The notes: generated from the letters alone by a model not told the origin. A stretch of DNA of 64,000 nucleotides from an uncultured Desulfovibrio sp. (GCA_937926875.1 CALBAX010000115.1:1-64000), one strand, 5' to 3'. Shown: positions 1 through 9,044, counted from the stretch's first letter. Numbers and translations: made by a program.

Positions 1-1
1 C

Positions 2-517
2 GACCTGGTCATCATGGACATCTCCATGCCGGGCATGAACGGCGTGGAAGCCAGCCGCGCCATCCTCCAGATCCGGCCCGAGACGCGCATCCTCATCTAT
101 ACCGGTCACGAGGACCAGCGGCATCTGCTGGAGCTCATCCAGCTGGGCGTCATGGGCCACGTCTGCAAAAGCGATCCGCCGTCCGTCCTGCTCCAGGCCA
201 TAGATGCCGTACGGCAGGGGGAGGTCTTCCTCAGCTGCGCGGATCCCGGCGGCTGCATGGCGGCCCTCATGCGCCAGAACCGCCAGCGTCTCAGCCCCAG
301 CGAGGGCGGGCCGGACATAGGCATGCTCTCGCCGCGCGAGAAGGAGATATTCCGCCTGCTGGCCGACGGCTACAGCGTCCGCCAGATAGGGGACGCCCTC
401 AACATCAGCCCCAAGACAGTGGAGACCCACAAGTACAGCGTGCTGACCAAATTGCGCGCCGGTTCCATCAACGAGCTGACCAAGATGGCCATCCGCCTGG
501 GCCTGGTCTCCCTGTGA
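2..517 (+). CDS. LuxR/NarL-type response regulator (5' end cut off by window edge)
   Basis: Two-component response regulator that binds DNA when phosphorylated. The visible part begins inside the receiver domain at DLVIMDISMPG, where the first Asp of MDISMPG is the expected phosphoacceptor; the conserved Thr (IYTGHE) and Lys (VCKSD) follow. A linker leads to a LuxR-type helix-turn-helix over the last ~65 codons (LSPREKEIFRLLADGYS, then KTVETHK). The frame is open from base 2 and stops at 515-517; the true start and about 50 residues lie upstream of the window. The partner kinase is not visible, so the target genes cannot be named. Family assignment is firm. Confidence 0.9.
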   Translation, partial: DLVIMDISMPGMNGVEASRAILQIRPETRILIYTGHEDQRHLLELIQLGVMGHVCKSDPPSVLLQAIDAVRQGEVFLSCADPGGCMAALMRQNRQRLSPSEGGPDIGMLSPREKEIFRLLADGYSVRQIGDALNISPKTVETHKYSVLTKLRAGSINELTKMAIRLGLVSL

Positions 518-882
518 TCCGTTTGTTCGGGGCCAGCCTTCCAACGCATTCCCTGTGGCACTCCCTGCCTGTGCTGTCCCGTGCGTCAGGGGGGCGGCGT
601 ATCCTTCAGGCGTCTGCCGCTTGCGTCCTTTCCCTGCCGTGACGGAGCCTGTCGTCCCCGGCAGGCTGTCCGCTCTTCCTCAACCTCCCTGTTGCATCTG
701 TCCGGCAGGTCTGCCCAACGGGCGTCCTGAGGCATCCCTGTCCCCGCTCTGTGCGGGACGTCCCTGCCTTAGTGTCCTGTAGCGACGCAGCAGTGTTTTC
801 GTGGGCCTGCTGCTTCCGGGCAGGCGCGGGACATGTGGAGGGCGGTGTCCTGCGGGGGGGCAAAGCTGTGCGCAGCGGAGCC
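518..882. other. Intergenic region between convergent genes, no gene seen
   Basis: About 365 bases lie between the response regulator and the LysR gene, which converge. Open frames here are short, GC-driven and resemble nothing I recognise. I see no clear U-tailed hairpin and no RNA gene. Confidence 0.5.
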
Positions 883-1809
883 CTATGACCTGGCGGGATC
901 GTCCCGTGCCGAGCCTTCCGGAGCGGATCCGCCCCAGAGCGAGGTTTTCAGATACTCCAGAAAGACCCTGGCCGGTTTGGAGAAGAGCTGCTGTTTTTTC
1001 CAGGCCACGTTCAGGCCCACTTCCATGGCCGGACGCAGGGGCCGGAAGCAGAGCGGGCCGTCTTCCGGCAGGCGGATGATCCTGTCCAGGCAAAGGGCGT
1101 AGCCCATGCCTTCTTCGACCATGATCGAAGCGCTGTAGAGCAGGTTGTAGGTGGCCACCACCTGCAGGGCATCATGCGTTGCCCCCAGCCAGCCCGCGAC
1201 CTCGTTGTTGACCATGTTCTGCCGGGAGACCAGCAGGGGCAGGCCGCGCAGGTCGGCAGGCGTGATGGACGCCCGGGCGGCCAGCGGCGCGTCCTTGCGC
1301 ATCAGGACGCCCCAGCGGTCCTTGACCGGCAGCCGGAAGAACTCGTAGCCCGAAAGATCCACAGGGTCGATGAAGAGGCCGAAATCCACCAGATCCCGGT
1401 CTATCTTTTCCATGACGTCCTCGGCATTGCCGCTGAAGATGTGGAAGGTCACCTGTGGGTGATCCTGCCGCATGCGGCGCGCGGCCCGGGCGATGAGGCG
1501 TATGGCATCGGTCTCGCCGCCGCCGATGTGGATGTCCCCGCTCAACAGCTCTCCCGGAGCCCTGAGTTCCGTCGTGGTCTTTTCCAGCAGGCTGATGACT
1601 TCCTGTGCCCGCTTGCGGAAAAACGTGCCTTCCTCCGTCAGGGTGATGTTCCGTTTGCCGCGCAGGAAAAGCGTCTTGCCCAGCTCTTCTTCCAGCTCCT
1701 GCATCTGCCGGGACAGGGTGGGCTGGGTCACGTGCAGGGCCTCGGCGGCAGCGGAGATGGTCTTTGCCCGCGCGACCGCCAGAAAATAGCGGAGGGTCCT
1801 CAATTCCAT
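883..1809 (-). CDS. LysR-family transcriptional regulator
   Basis: LTTR of 308 residues, the usual length. Residues 1-60 carry the winged helix-turn-helix (start MELRTLRYFLAVARAKT, then ISAAAEALHVTQPTLSRQ). Residues ~90-290 form the periplasmic-binding-protein-like effector domain. It lies downstream of the symporter gene on the same strand, 316 bases away. Control of that transporter by this regulator is possible but only inferred from proximity. The effector is unknown. The preceding hexamer on the minus strand (AAAGGAGC) is a good ribosome site for this start. Confidence 0.92.
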   Translation of the reverse strand: MELRTLRYFLAVARAKTISAAAEALHVTQPTLSRQMQELEEELGKTLFLRGKRNITLTEEGTFFRKRAQEVISLLEKTTTELRAPGELLSGDIHIGGGETDAIRLIARAARRMRQDHPQVTFHIFSGNAEDVMEKIDRDLVDFGLFIDPVDLSGYEFFRLPVKDRWGVLMRKDAPLAARASITPADLRGLPLLVSRQNMVNNEVAGWLGATHDALQVVATYNLLYSASIMVEEGMGYALCLDRIIRLPEDGPLCFRPLRPAMEVGLNVAWKKQQLFSKPARVFLEYLKTSLWGGSAPEGSARDDPARS

Positions 1810-2125
1810 ACGATGCTCCTTTGCCGGGATGCGGGGGCGTTGACGCCTGCTGTTGGTAGCGTTGGCCGTCCGGATCGGTCAGGGACGGCCGAAGATCTGC
1901 GGGGTTTACCGTATGCCTATGGCCTGAGCGGCGGATACAAAAAATCCCCGCCGGGCGGGGCTGGATACGGCAGGGACACTGGCCGGAGGGGCGATGCGGA
2001 CACCTCCTGCCGCTGCCTGGGCCGTACCGGAAGGGAACGTTGCCGGAAAAGGGGCATCCGGGAGAGGGGCCCCGCATGGCACGGGGCCTGCCTCTTCCCG
2101 AAACGTCCCTGTGCGGCAACGGGGC
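1810..2125. other. Intergenic region between the symporter and LysR genes
   Basis: A 316-base gap between two minus-strand genes. It contains the symporter terminator-like hairpin near 2058-2101 and GC-rich sequence with a further small palindrome (CCCCGCCGGGCGGGG near 1948-1962). No coding region is supported. Confidence 0.5.
2058..2101 (-). terminator. Terminator-like hairpin after the symporter gene
   Basis: On the minus strand, GGCCCCG and CGGGGCC pair around the loop TGCCATG, extended by outer arms GGGAAGAGG and CCTCTCCC with one bulge. It lies 25-70 bases past the symporter stop. The U tract is weak (CCCCTTTTCC), so intrinsic termination may be partial. Confidence 0.5.
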
Positions 2126-3361
2126 TTATTCGTCCTGCAGGGCGGCGCCCCGCTGGGGATCGAAGTCGTTTTCCGTGCGGGAAATGAAGATGGCCGCGGT
2201 GGCGTCGCCCAGCACGTTGATGGTGGTGCGGGCCATGTCCATGACACGGTCGATACCGGCCACCAGGGCGATGGCTTCCAGCGGGATGCCCACATGGGTG
2301 AAGATCATGGAGAGCATGATCAGGGCCGCACCGGGCACGCCCATGGTGCCCACGCTGGCCAGCAGGGCGATGAGCAGCACGGAGATCTGCTGGTCGAGGG
2401 GCAGGGGCATGCCGTAGATCTCGGCGGCAAAGATGGTCACGATGCCCATGTAGATGGCCGTGCCGTCCATGTTGATGGTGTTGCCCAGGGGGATGGAGAA
2501 GCTGGAGACGCTGCGGGAGGCGCCCAGCTTCTGCACGCTGGTCAGGTTGGTGGACAGGGCGGCGGCGCTGGAACAGGTGGTGAAGCTGGTGAGCAGCGGG
2601 GCGCTCAGGCCGCGGAAGAAGGTGCCGGGCCTGAGACCGGCATAGCGGATGCAGGGCAGGTAGGTGATGATGACGTGGATCAGGCAGCCCAGGTACATGA
2701 TGCCGATGAGCTTGATGAGCGGCAGCAGCACTTCCAGCCCGTGGTTGGACACGGTGTAGGCCATGAGGGCAAAGACACCGATGGGGGCGTAGAGCATGAC
2801 CATGCTGGTGACGCGGATCATGACTTCGCTCATGGCGTCGAAAAAGGCGGCGGCAGGCTTGGCCTTGTCACCGCACAGGCTGATGGCCATGCCCACCAGC
2901 ACGGCGAAGAAGATGATCTGCAGGATGTTGCCCTTGGCCAGGGCATCCACGGGGTTCAGGGGCACGATGCCCATGAGCACCTGCACCAGCGAGGGCGCGG
3001 CCACTTCCTTGGCGCTCAGGTTGGCGGTGGAAAGATCGAGCCCCACACCGGGCTGGAAGATGTTGCCCAGGACAAGGCCGATGGCCACGGCCAGGGCCGT
3101 GGTGGCGAAATAGAAGACCAGCGTCTTGCCGGCGACGCGGCCCAGACGGCCCACATCGCCCACGCTGGCGGCGCCGGAAACCAGGGTGGCCAGCACCAGC
3201 GGCACGACGACCATGCGGACGAGATTGATGAACAGGTCGCCAAAAGGCTTGAAAAAGGCGGCACTGATGCCCAGCTTGGGGGCCAGCGTGCCCACCAGTA
3301 TGCCCAAAACCATGCCGATGCCCATCTGCAGGGGCAGGCCCATTTTCTTGCGTGCGCTCAT
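2126..3361 (-). CDS. Na+(H+)/dicarboxylate or amino acid symporter (DAACS family)
   Basis: Inner-membrane secondary transporter of the glutamate/aspartate/C4-dicarboxylate:cation symporter family, 411 residues as usual. Family hallmarks are intact: the serine-rich hairpin 1 (TTCSSAAALSTNL, ~261-273), the TM7 motif NMDGTAIY (~298-304), hairpin 2 GVPGAALIML (~341-350) and the TM8 signature with GIDRVMDMARTTINVLGD (~369-386). Arg378 in TM8 fits acidic substrates in this family, although dicarboxylate and glutamate/aspartate carriers cannot be separated by eye. It is monocistronic with a short upstream region, and the LysR gene lies downstream on the same strand. Family is certain, substrate is not. 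Confidence 0.93.
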   Translation of the reverse strand: MSARKKMGLPLQMGIGMVLGILVGTLAPKLGISAAFFKPFGDLFINLVRMVVVPLVLATLVSGAASVGDVGRLGRVAGKTLVFYFATTALAVAIGLVLGNIFQPGVGLDLSTANLSAKEVAAPSLVQVLMGIVPLNPVDALAKGNILQIIFFAVLVGMAISLCGDKAKPAAAFFDAMSEVMIRVTSMVMLYAPIGVFALMAYTVSNHGLEVLLPLIKLIGIMYLGCLIHVIITYLPCIRYAGLRPGTFFRGLSAPLLTSFTTCSSAAALSTNLTSVQKLGASRSVSSFSIPLGNTINMDGTAIYMGIVTIFAAEIYGMPLPLDQQISVLLIALLASVGTMGVPGAALIMLSMIFTHVGIPLEAIALVAGIDRVMDMARTTINVLGDATAAIFISRTENDFDPQRGAALQDE

Positions 3362-3479
3362 AGGAACCTCACTGCGTGTTGCGTAATGTCACGATACTGT
3401 TGCCGACAGTAAGCAAGATTCGTTCCGCGCGCAACGTTTTCCTTGCCTGGGATATGGCCGGGAAGGCCCAGCATGAACG

Positions 3480-3962
3480 TTACAGCGGGCAGCGCATGTC
3501 ATACCAGCAGGCCTGGCCGTGCTGGCTGTCGGAGCGTCCCAGCAGCTGGAAGCCCAGGGAGCTGTAGAAGGGGATCAGGCGTTCCTTGCAGGTGAGGACC
3601 ACATCTTCCTTGCCCCGCTGCCGGGCCGCTTCCAGAAAATGACGCACCAGGGCCGCGCCGATACCCTGATGCCGCCGCTGCGGATCCACCACCAGACCGA
3701 AGACGGCCTGATGCGGGGCCTCCTCACGGTGCAGGCCGGCATCGTGGTAGAGCTCGTCCCGGCAGGTGTCGAAGTCGGTCATGCAGCCGTTGATATGGCC
3801 CACGATGACGCCGTCATCCTCGGCCACGAAAAAACAGTGGGGGAAGACCGCGAAACGGGCGGCAAAGCTTTCCGGCGACGCGGCTTCGGCAGGGGGAAAG
3901 CCGCGCGCTTCCAGGGCGGCGATGGCGGGCAGGTCTTCGGGACGGGCTTGTCTGATATGCAT
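3480..3962 (-). CDS. GNAT-family N-acetyltransferase
   Basis: Cytosolic acetyltransferase of 160 residues using acetyl-CoA. The fold starts MHIRQARPEDLPAIAALE. The acetyl-CoA pyrophosphate loop is present as VDPQRRHQGIGAAL (Q/R-x-x-G-x-G/A). The C-terminal IPFYSSLGFQLLG is the usual GNAT motif B region. The open frame extends 26 codons further upstream, but the ATG at 3962 has a clear AGGAG six bases before it and begins exactly at the fold, so I chose it. It resembles the aralkylamine/serotonin-acetyltransferase-like subgroup; the acceptor amine is unknown. Confidence 0.88.
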   Translation of the reverse strand: MHIRQARPEDLPAIAALEARGFPPAEAASPESFAARFAVFPHCFFVAEDDGVIVGHINGCMTDFDTCRDELYHDAGLHREEAPHQAVFGLVVDPQRRHQGIGAALVRHFLEAARQRGKEDVVLTCKERLIPFYSSLGFQLLGRSDSQHGQACWYDMRCPL

Positions 3963-4266
3963 GGGAGCTCCTGGACGGGCCCCGCCGGAGCGGGGCCGTG
4001 TGGCAGAGTAAGGGGCCGTCATGGCAGGGCATGACGGCACGGAGGATATCCGGCCTCCGTCAGGTGGACGACGTTTTGCCGGGGCGGGTGGCAGGGATGC
4101 CTCCTGTCCTGGATGCGTGTCGGGGCAAAAGAGGAGGAACGCCCCCTTGTTATCGACGCCCGCGGCAGGACGGTCCTTTCCGTGGGGCGGTGTCCGTCAG
4201 TCTCCATGATCTCGCGGACAGCGCCAGCAAAGGGGAAAGGTCTCTGTCCCGCAAGGGCGTCACGCG
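3963..4266. other. Intergenic region, no gene seen
   Basis: About 304 bases upstream of the GNAT gene and downstream of the large membrane protein gene, both on the minus strand. GC-rich, with no convincing terminator or coding frame. Confidence 0.45.
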
Positions 4267-7200
4267 CTAGGCCGCCTTCTCCGTGAACAGGCCCCGGCGG
4301 GCGGCTTCGTAGCGGATCTCCTTGCGGTAACTGTCGTGCTGGCGCAGATAGAAGGCCAGCGCGTTGGCGAAGTTGTCTCCCAGCAGGCCGTCGAGGACCT
4401 GGGTGGAGATCTCGCGTTGCAGGCGCAGCAGGGAGTGCAGGGCCAGGATGCCTTCCACTTCTTCCGTGGGCATGCTGCTCAGGCGACGCCAGAAGATGTC
4501 GTGCGAGCGCGGCAGGTAGTACCACATGTACATCAGATCGAGCAGATGGACGATGGCCTGCCGGGCGGCGTTGGGATCCTTTTCCAAAAGCCGCTGCCAG
4601 AACTCGCGGGGCTGATCCTGCATGAGGCGCCGGATGGTGGCCTGGGGGAAGAGCAGCGCCAGCTTCACGAGATTGCTGAAGATCTGGGCGAATTTGCTGT
4701 CGTACTCCAGGGTGCGCATGCGCAGATACATGTTGCGGTCCGCAAAACCTTCGATGACGGCGGCCACGATGTCCGAGGAGCATTTGGAGACGATGGCGGC
4801 ACAGTTCTGCAGGGCGCCCACAGGGTCGGCGATGCCCAGCCAGATGAAGCAGACCAGCAGCCCCTTGCCCAGCACGATGGACAGGGGGATGGAGATGGCG
4901 CTGCGGAACAGGTTGCCCACGACAGCTTCCTTGGGCAGGCCGCGGAAGATGTTGTGCCCTGATATGTAGACGCTGTTGATCATGGCGATGACCGTATAGA
5001 CCGCCAGCTCGTTGTTCTGGACCGTGATGCCGAGCCAGTCCTCCAGCAGCCACATGCGGACGACCACCTCCAGCAGGGGGACGGATATGCCTGTGTAGAG
5101 CAGCGAGTCTGCCATGCGGCTCCAGCTCACATAGCGGTTCCAGGGCAGGAGCATGGAGCGGCAGAAGGCCCCGCCCCCCACCATGGATTGCAGGACATTG
5201 CGCACGGCCGTGATGGCGAACCAGAGCAGGGCGCCTATCCAGGTCAGGATCCACCAGCTGTCCACATACCAGAAGGCCCACTGCGCGGGGATGAAGCCCA
5301 GCAGCACCTTGAGCACGTTCACCAGATTGCTGTTGAAATAGTGGACGTTCCAGGGCGTGGCGGCATCGCGCATCATGCTCACGGGGTCATGCTGCTCCGC
5401 GTTGATGCCGCGGGAGTCCACGCCGCCCAGGGTCACCAGGTTGCCGCCGTCGGGGCTGATGGTGGTGGTCTTTTTTTCCAGCCCCCAGCCCCGGACCACG
5501 CGGCAGCCCAGATGGTGCAGCAGGGGCAGGCGTCGCAGGGCCTGGAGCCAGCGCGGCAGGGTCGCGGGTTCGTGATAATGGGTGAAGCCGTAGATGTCGG
5601 TATGCACGGGCAGGGTCAGGCGCTGACCGTTCTTCTCGTGGCGCAGGGCGGCCCGGGCCTGCGGGGGCAGGGTCTCGGTGAAGACCAGACCCATGCCGTG
5701 CGTCATGTGGGAACGGCTGGTGGAGTCCGTACCGATGCGCGAGCCGAGCCACGAAAGCTCGTAAAAACTCCGCAGCTGGGTCAGGTTGTCCTGAACCTCC
5801 AGCAGCAGTTCCCGGCGGGGAGAATCGGCCGGTTCATCCTGCACGATCCGGCGGACAACCTGTTTGAGACGCAGGGGGCTGCCTTCGTTGATGGCCCGTT
5901 GCAGCTCGTTGATGGCCTCCACGTGCTGGAGCTGGCCCTTGGACCAGGTGCGCAGGTTGAACAATTCCAGATGGGTGATGAGCCCCTTGCCGCGCCAGAG
6001 CAGCTCCAGCGTATCCTGCACGTTCAGCCCTTCCAGGCCCAGGATCATCTGGCAGGGGTGCAAGGGCACCAGGGACTGCAAAAGGACTTCGGGATCGCGC
6101 AGCAGCACAGGGGGCAGATCCTTGTGGGGCGACACAGGGAACAGGATGTCCGGGTTGGCCTGCGGCCCCAGCCATTCCTGGCGCAAGGTATCGGGCAGGA
6201 GACCTTCCAGGGCTTCCTGACGGGCACGCAGGCGTGCGGCCTCTTCGTCATTGCCGTCCCGCCGGGGATCGCTGCGGAGGCCCTCCAGGGCCTTGCCGAG
6301 GACAGGCTGCCATTGCTGGAGGATGTATTCGGCCAGATGCAGGGACGAAGGCTGGCGCTGGCCCACGAAAGCCAGGAAGGCGTCCGCATCCAGCGGAGGC
6401 GGGGGCGGGACTTCCAGCTTGCGGGCCAGTGTGGCCGCGTGCTTCTGGTTCCAGGCCTGGAGCAGGCGCAGGACATGCCGGCGCATCCACTGGTTCACCG
6501 TGGCGTATTCCTTGAGGATGGCCGCGATGTCCGGGCGCTGGAGCAGCTTGATGAAGGCCCGGCTGCTCTGGACGTTGAGCGGCGACCAGGTGAATTCGAT
6601 GAGCTTGTCATGGAAGGTGGCCCGGAACTCGATGCCGATGCGTACGGTGATGCCCATGATGCGGGCCGCGCGCAACAGTTCGCTGGCTGCTTCGGGATCC
6701 ACGGTATTGTAGTAGACGACCGTGATGAAGCGCATCCCCTTGAGCCAGGCATCCATGACCAGATGCGTGGGGCTTTTGCGCCCCTTGGTGTTGGCATCAT
6801 GGACGTGGTGGTCGAAGGCCTGCTGGTTCCAGGCTTCGGGCATCTCCAGCAGATGATAGCGGCGCAGCAACGAGCGGATGACATGGGGCGTGCCGCGTAC
6901 CGCCTGATAGAAATCATGGGCCAGCGGCAGCTGGATATGGACGTGCGGTGCGGCGCGGACCAGATCTTTCATGATCTGGATCAGGACGCGGGCCGTGTTC
7001 TTCTGCAGGCTGGAAAGGGCGGAGTAGAGGACCTCGTCATGCAGACGGCGCAGGGCCTGCAGGCGCTCCTGCGGGCCGCGGGCCTCCAGGCTCTCCAGCA
7101 GGATGATGACGGCACGGGCGATGCGCATGCCCGGGTCCGTGGTCAGCTTGATGATGCCGCGCGGGTGCAGGCCTTCTTCAGGCTGGGCCAGGCCCATGGA

Positions 7201-7332
7201 CATGTTGCGGGCGGCCACGAAACTGTTGACCAGCTGGATCAGCTGATGGTCCTGCAGATCGAACAGCCAGGGCGCTTGCCTGTCCGGGCCGGAAGTGGTG
7301 ACGGCATTGGCCGAATGTCTGGTGGCGCACAT
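4267..7332 (-). CDS. Large membrane protein of unknown function (1021 aa)
   Basis: I do not recognise this protein. The first ~650 residues look soluble and helical, with one feature worth noting: HHVHDANTKGRKSPT (~174-188) followed by an alternating beta/alpha stretch (RFITVVYYNTVDPEAASELL, then GITVRIGIEF). This loosely resembles a PHP/TIM-barrel metal site, a weak guess. A proline run (VPPPPPLD, ~308-315) separates it from a middle region. Hydrophobic spans lie at about 671-710, 741-763, 776-795 and 808-836, so the C-terminal third is membrane embedded. The ATG at 7332 follows AAGGGA and is preferred over a start 77 codons upstream. It appears monocistronic. Confidence 0.75.
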   Translation of the reverse strand: MCATRHSANAVTTSGPDRQAPWLFDLQDHQLIQLVNSFVAARNMSMGLAQPEEGLHPRGIIKLTTDPGMRIARAVIILLESLEARGPQERLQALRRLHDEVLYSALSSLQKNTARVLIQIMKDLVRAAPHVHIQLPLAHDFYQAVRGTPHVIRSLLRRYHLLEMPEAWNQQAFDHHVHDANTKGRKSPTHLVMDAWLKGMRFITVVYYNTVDPEAASELLRAARIMGITVRIGIEFRATFHDKLIEFTWSPLNVQSSRAFIKLLQRPDIAAILKEYATVNQWMRRHVLRLLQAWNQKHAATLARKLEVPPPPPLDADAFLAFVGQRQPSSLHLAEYILQQWQPVLGKALEGLRSDPRRDGNDEEAARLRARQEALEGLLPDTLRQEWLGPQANPDILFPVSPHKDLPPVLLRDPEVLLQSLVPLHPCQMILGLEGLNVQDTLELLWRGKGLITHLELFNLRTWSKGQLQHVEAINELQRAINEGSPLRLKQVVRRIVQDEPADSPRRELLLEVQDNLTQLRSFYELSWLGSRIGTDSTSRSHMTHGMGLVFTETLPPQARAALRHEKNGQRLTLPVHTDIYGFTHYHEPATLPRWLQALRRLPLLHHLGCRVVRGWGLEKKTTTISPDGGNLVTLGGVDSRGINAEQHDPVSMMRDAATPWNVHYFNSNLVNVLKVLLGFIPAQWAFWYVDSWWILTWIGALLWFAITAVRNVLQSMVGGGAFCRSMLLPWNRYVSWSRMADSLLYTGISVPLLEVVVRMWLLEDWLGITVQNNELAVYTVIAMINSVYISGHNIFRGLPKEAVVGNLFRSAISIPLSIVLGKGLLVCFIWLGIADPVGALQNCAAIVSKCSSDIVAAVIEGFADRNMYLRMRTLEYDSKFAQIFSNLVKLALLFPQATIRRLMQDQPREFWQRLLEKDPNAARQAIVHLLDLMYMWYYLPRSHDIFWRRLSSMPTEEVEGILALHSLLRLQREISTQVLDGLLGDNFANALAFYLRQHDSYRKEIRYEAARRGLFTEKAA

Positions 7333-7561
7333 GACGGTTCCCTTGATTGGTGGAGATGCGGACGGCACGGGGCGGCCAGCGGCCGCACGGACATGCCGGA
7401 TCGTCCTTCCCGGTGTGAAAGAAGGAAATGTGACAAATATCGTCGGGGATTGCAAACAGATGGAGAGCAGATGCCCAAAGAGGCCGCAAGGGGCAGACGC
7501 CGTGCAGGAAGCGTCCCGCATGCGGGAGAGAAGGGAGAGCCCCGGGCATCCCGGCAAGACC

Positions 7562-7593
7562 ATAAAAGAAAACCCGCTGATTCCTCAGCGGGT
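7562..7593 (-). terminator. Rho-independent terminator of tRNA-Ser
   Basis: On the minus strand ACCCGCTGA and TCAGCGGGT form a perfect 9-bp stem around GGAA, followed by TTTCTTTT. It begins 11 bases past the tRNA 3' end, so it terminates the tRNA transcript. Confidence 0.9.
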
Positions 7594-7604
7594 CATTTTC
7601 TCGG

Positions 7605-7696
7605 TGGCGGAGAGGAAGAGATTCGAACTCTTGGTACGCTTTTAACGTACACACGATTTCCAATCGTGCTCCTTCGACCAACTCGGACACCTCTCC
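7605..7696 (-). tRNA. tRNA-Ser (anticodon GGA)
   Basis: The minus strand folds as a 92-nt class II tRNA: acceptor GGAGAGG pairs with CCTCTCC, then discriminator G and encoded CCA. The anticodon arm CACGATTGGAAATCGTG places GGA at 34-36, reading UCC/UCU. The long variable arm (TGTACG-TTAAAAG-CGTACC) is typical of serine tRNA, and the T arm contains GTTCGAATC. Confidence 0.97.
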
Positions 7697-7715
7697 GTGT
7701 CGTGAAGACCTGCTC

Positions 7716-7744
7716 TTTATAGAGAGAACCTCCGGCTTTGGCAA
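7716..7744 (-). promoter_or_regulatory. Sigma-70 type promoter of tRNA-Ser
   Basis: On the minus strand TTGCCA (7739-7744), a 17-base spacer and TATAAA (7716-7721) sit about 20 bases before the mature tRNA 5' end, as expected for a tRNA promoter. Confidence 0.75.
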
Positions 7745-7864
7745 GCAAAAAAACACAGTTTTTGCAAAAAAATCTATCTTGATAAATTTTATCTTTTATT
7801 TCAAGATGTTATCTTTATCTTCCGTTATTTCCATCTTCCGCCGGAGATGGTCACAGCTGCCCAC

Positions 7865-7960
7865 TCACGGGGCGTGATGACGAAAAGGGGTTCCGGCTCT
7901 GCCCTTGGCGAGGGCCACGGCGAGGACGATGACCAGCAGGACGAGCAGGGCCTGCCACAT
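7865..7960 (-). CDS. Putative 31-aa single-span membrane microprotein
   Basis: A short frame beginning MWQALLVLLVIVLAVALAKG, i.e. one hydrophobic helix from residue 2 to 18 followed by a basic, soluble tail ending in RHHAP. Its ATG lies three bases after the stop of the 39-aa frame upstream, with AAGGAC serving as ribosome site, so the two would be translationally coupled. I recognise no family. The evidence that it is real is the coupling, the ribosome site and the membrane-helix character; conservation has not been tested. Confidence 0.5.
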   Translation of the reverse strand: MWQALLVLLVIVLAVALAKGRAGTPFRHHAP

Positions 7961-7963
7961 GGC

Positions 7964-8083
7964 CTAGTCCTTGCGATCCCTGTCTTCTTCGCGCCGTTTT
8001 TTGCCCATCATGTAAAAAAAGCCCAGGACGGCCACACCGAAGGCCACGATACCGGCCAGATTGAGCATGAAGATGGTATCCAT
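7964..8083 (-). CDS. Putative 39-aa single-span membrane microprotein
   Basis: The frame has an excellent ribosome site (AGGAG, six bases before the ATG). It reads MDTIFMLNLAGIVAFG, one transmembrane helix to about residue 26, then a strongly charged tail (GKKRREEDRDRKD), giving an N-out/C-in topology by the positive-inside rule. The design resembles small accessory subunits such as CcmD, CcoQ or carrier helper peptides, but I cannot assign it. It is followed after three bases by the 31-aa frame and preceded by fabI 152 bases upstream on the same strand. Confidence 0.6.
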   Translation of the reverse strand: MDTIFMLNLAGIVAFGVAVLGFFYMMGKKRREEDRDRKD

Positions 8084-8235
8084 ACTGTCTCCTGAAAGAC
8101 TGTCCGGGGTGCCCCGGAGTTCGTCCGTTGTTGCCAGAAGGCCCGGCCGGGGAGCGGGATCGTCCCGCCCCGCCGTCGCCGGGCCTCAGCATCGGAAAAG
8201 GATGGCGCTGCCGTGGCAGCCGCCTGTTGGCCGTC

Positions 8236-9000
8236 TTAGATGCCCAGCTGACTGAAGCCGCTGTCCACGTAGATGACTTCGCCGGTCACGCCATGGGAGA
8301 GCCCGGAGGCCAGGAACACGGCGGCGCCGCCCACATCGGCGGTGGTCACGTTGCGGCGCAGGGGAGCATGCTCCTCCACGCGGGTGAAGATGTTCTTCAG
8401 GCCGGAGACGGCGGAAGCGGCCAGGGTCTTGATGGGACCGGCGCTCAGGGCATTGACGCGCACGCCCTTTTCGCCCAGGTCGTAGGACAGGTAACGCACG
8501 GAGGCTTCCAGGGCGGCCTTGGCCACGCCCATGATGTTGTAGCCGGGGATGACCTTGGTGGAACCGTGGTAGGTCATGGTCAGCACCGAAGAACCGTCAT
8601 GCAGCAGGGGCTCGAAAGCGCGGCAGACGCCGGTGAGGGAATAGGCGGAGATGTCCAGGGCCAGGTGGAAACCGGCGCGCGACGTATCCAGGAAACGGCC
8701 GCTCAGGTCTTCACGGTTGGCAAAGGCCACGGAGTGGACCAGGATGTCCACTTCGCCCCACTTTTCCTTGACCAGGTCGGCAGCGGCCTGGATCTGGGCG
8801 TCGTCGGTCACGTCACACTGGAAGGTGAACTCGCCTCCCAGTTCTTCGCTCAGGGGCTCAACACGTTTTTTGATGGCATCGCCCACATAGTTGAAGGCAA
8901 GGCGGGCGCCCTGTTCCTTGAAGGCATTGGCGATGCCGTAAGCGATGCTCTTGTTGTTGGCCAGGCCCAGGATCAGGGCTTTTTTTCCTTGAAGCAGCAT
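8236..9000 (-). CDS. fabI: Enoyl-[acyl-carrier-protein] reductase (NADH), FabI
   Basis: Reduces trans-2-enoyl-ACP to acyl-ACP, the last step of each fatty acid elongation cycle, in the cytosol. It has 254 residues (E. coli FabI has 262). The divergent SDR nucleotide motif GLANNKSIAYGIA (~12-24) and the FabI catalytic pair Tyr154-x6-Lys161 (YNIMGVAK) are present, with an additional conserved Tyr in TMTYHGS. GGAGG precedes the ATG. It is the third gene of a hisD-purC-fabI run, 44 bases after purC. Confidence 0.96.
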   Translation of the reverse strand: MLLQGKKALILGLANNKSIAYGIANAFKEQGARLAFNYVGDAIKKRVEPLSEELGGEFTFQCDVTDDAQIQAAADLVKEKWGEVDILVHSVAFANREDLSGRFLDTSRAGFHLALDISAYSLTGVCRAFEPLLHDGSSVLTMTYHGSTKVIPGYNIMGVAKAALEASVRYLSYDLGEKGVRVNALSAGPIKTLAASAVSGLKNIFTRVEEHAPLRRNVTTADVGGAAVFLASGLSHGVTGEVIYVDSGFSQLGI

Positions 9001-9044
9001 GTAGTATCCTCCAGAAAAGTCGCCTTGGCGACAGTGACCACAGG

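Noticed and set aside
5188..7722. An 844-codon plus-strand open frame
   Set aside because: Antisense to the large membrane protein and running through the tRNA-Ser gene and its terminator.
7851..8192. A 113-codon minus-strand frame over the microprotein region
   Set aside because: It lacks a ribosome site and membrane character, whereas the two shorter frames in other phases have good ribosome sites and clear helices.
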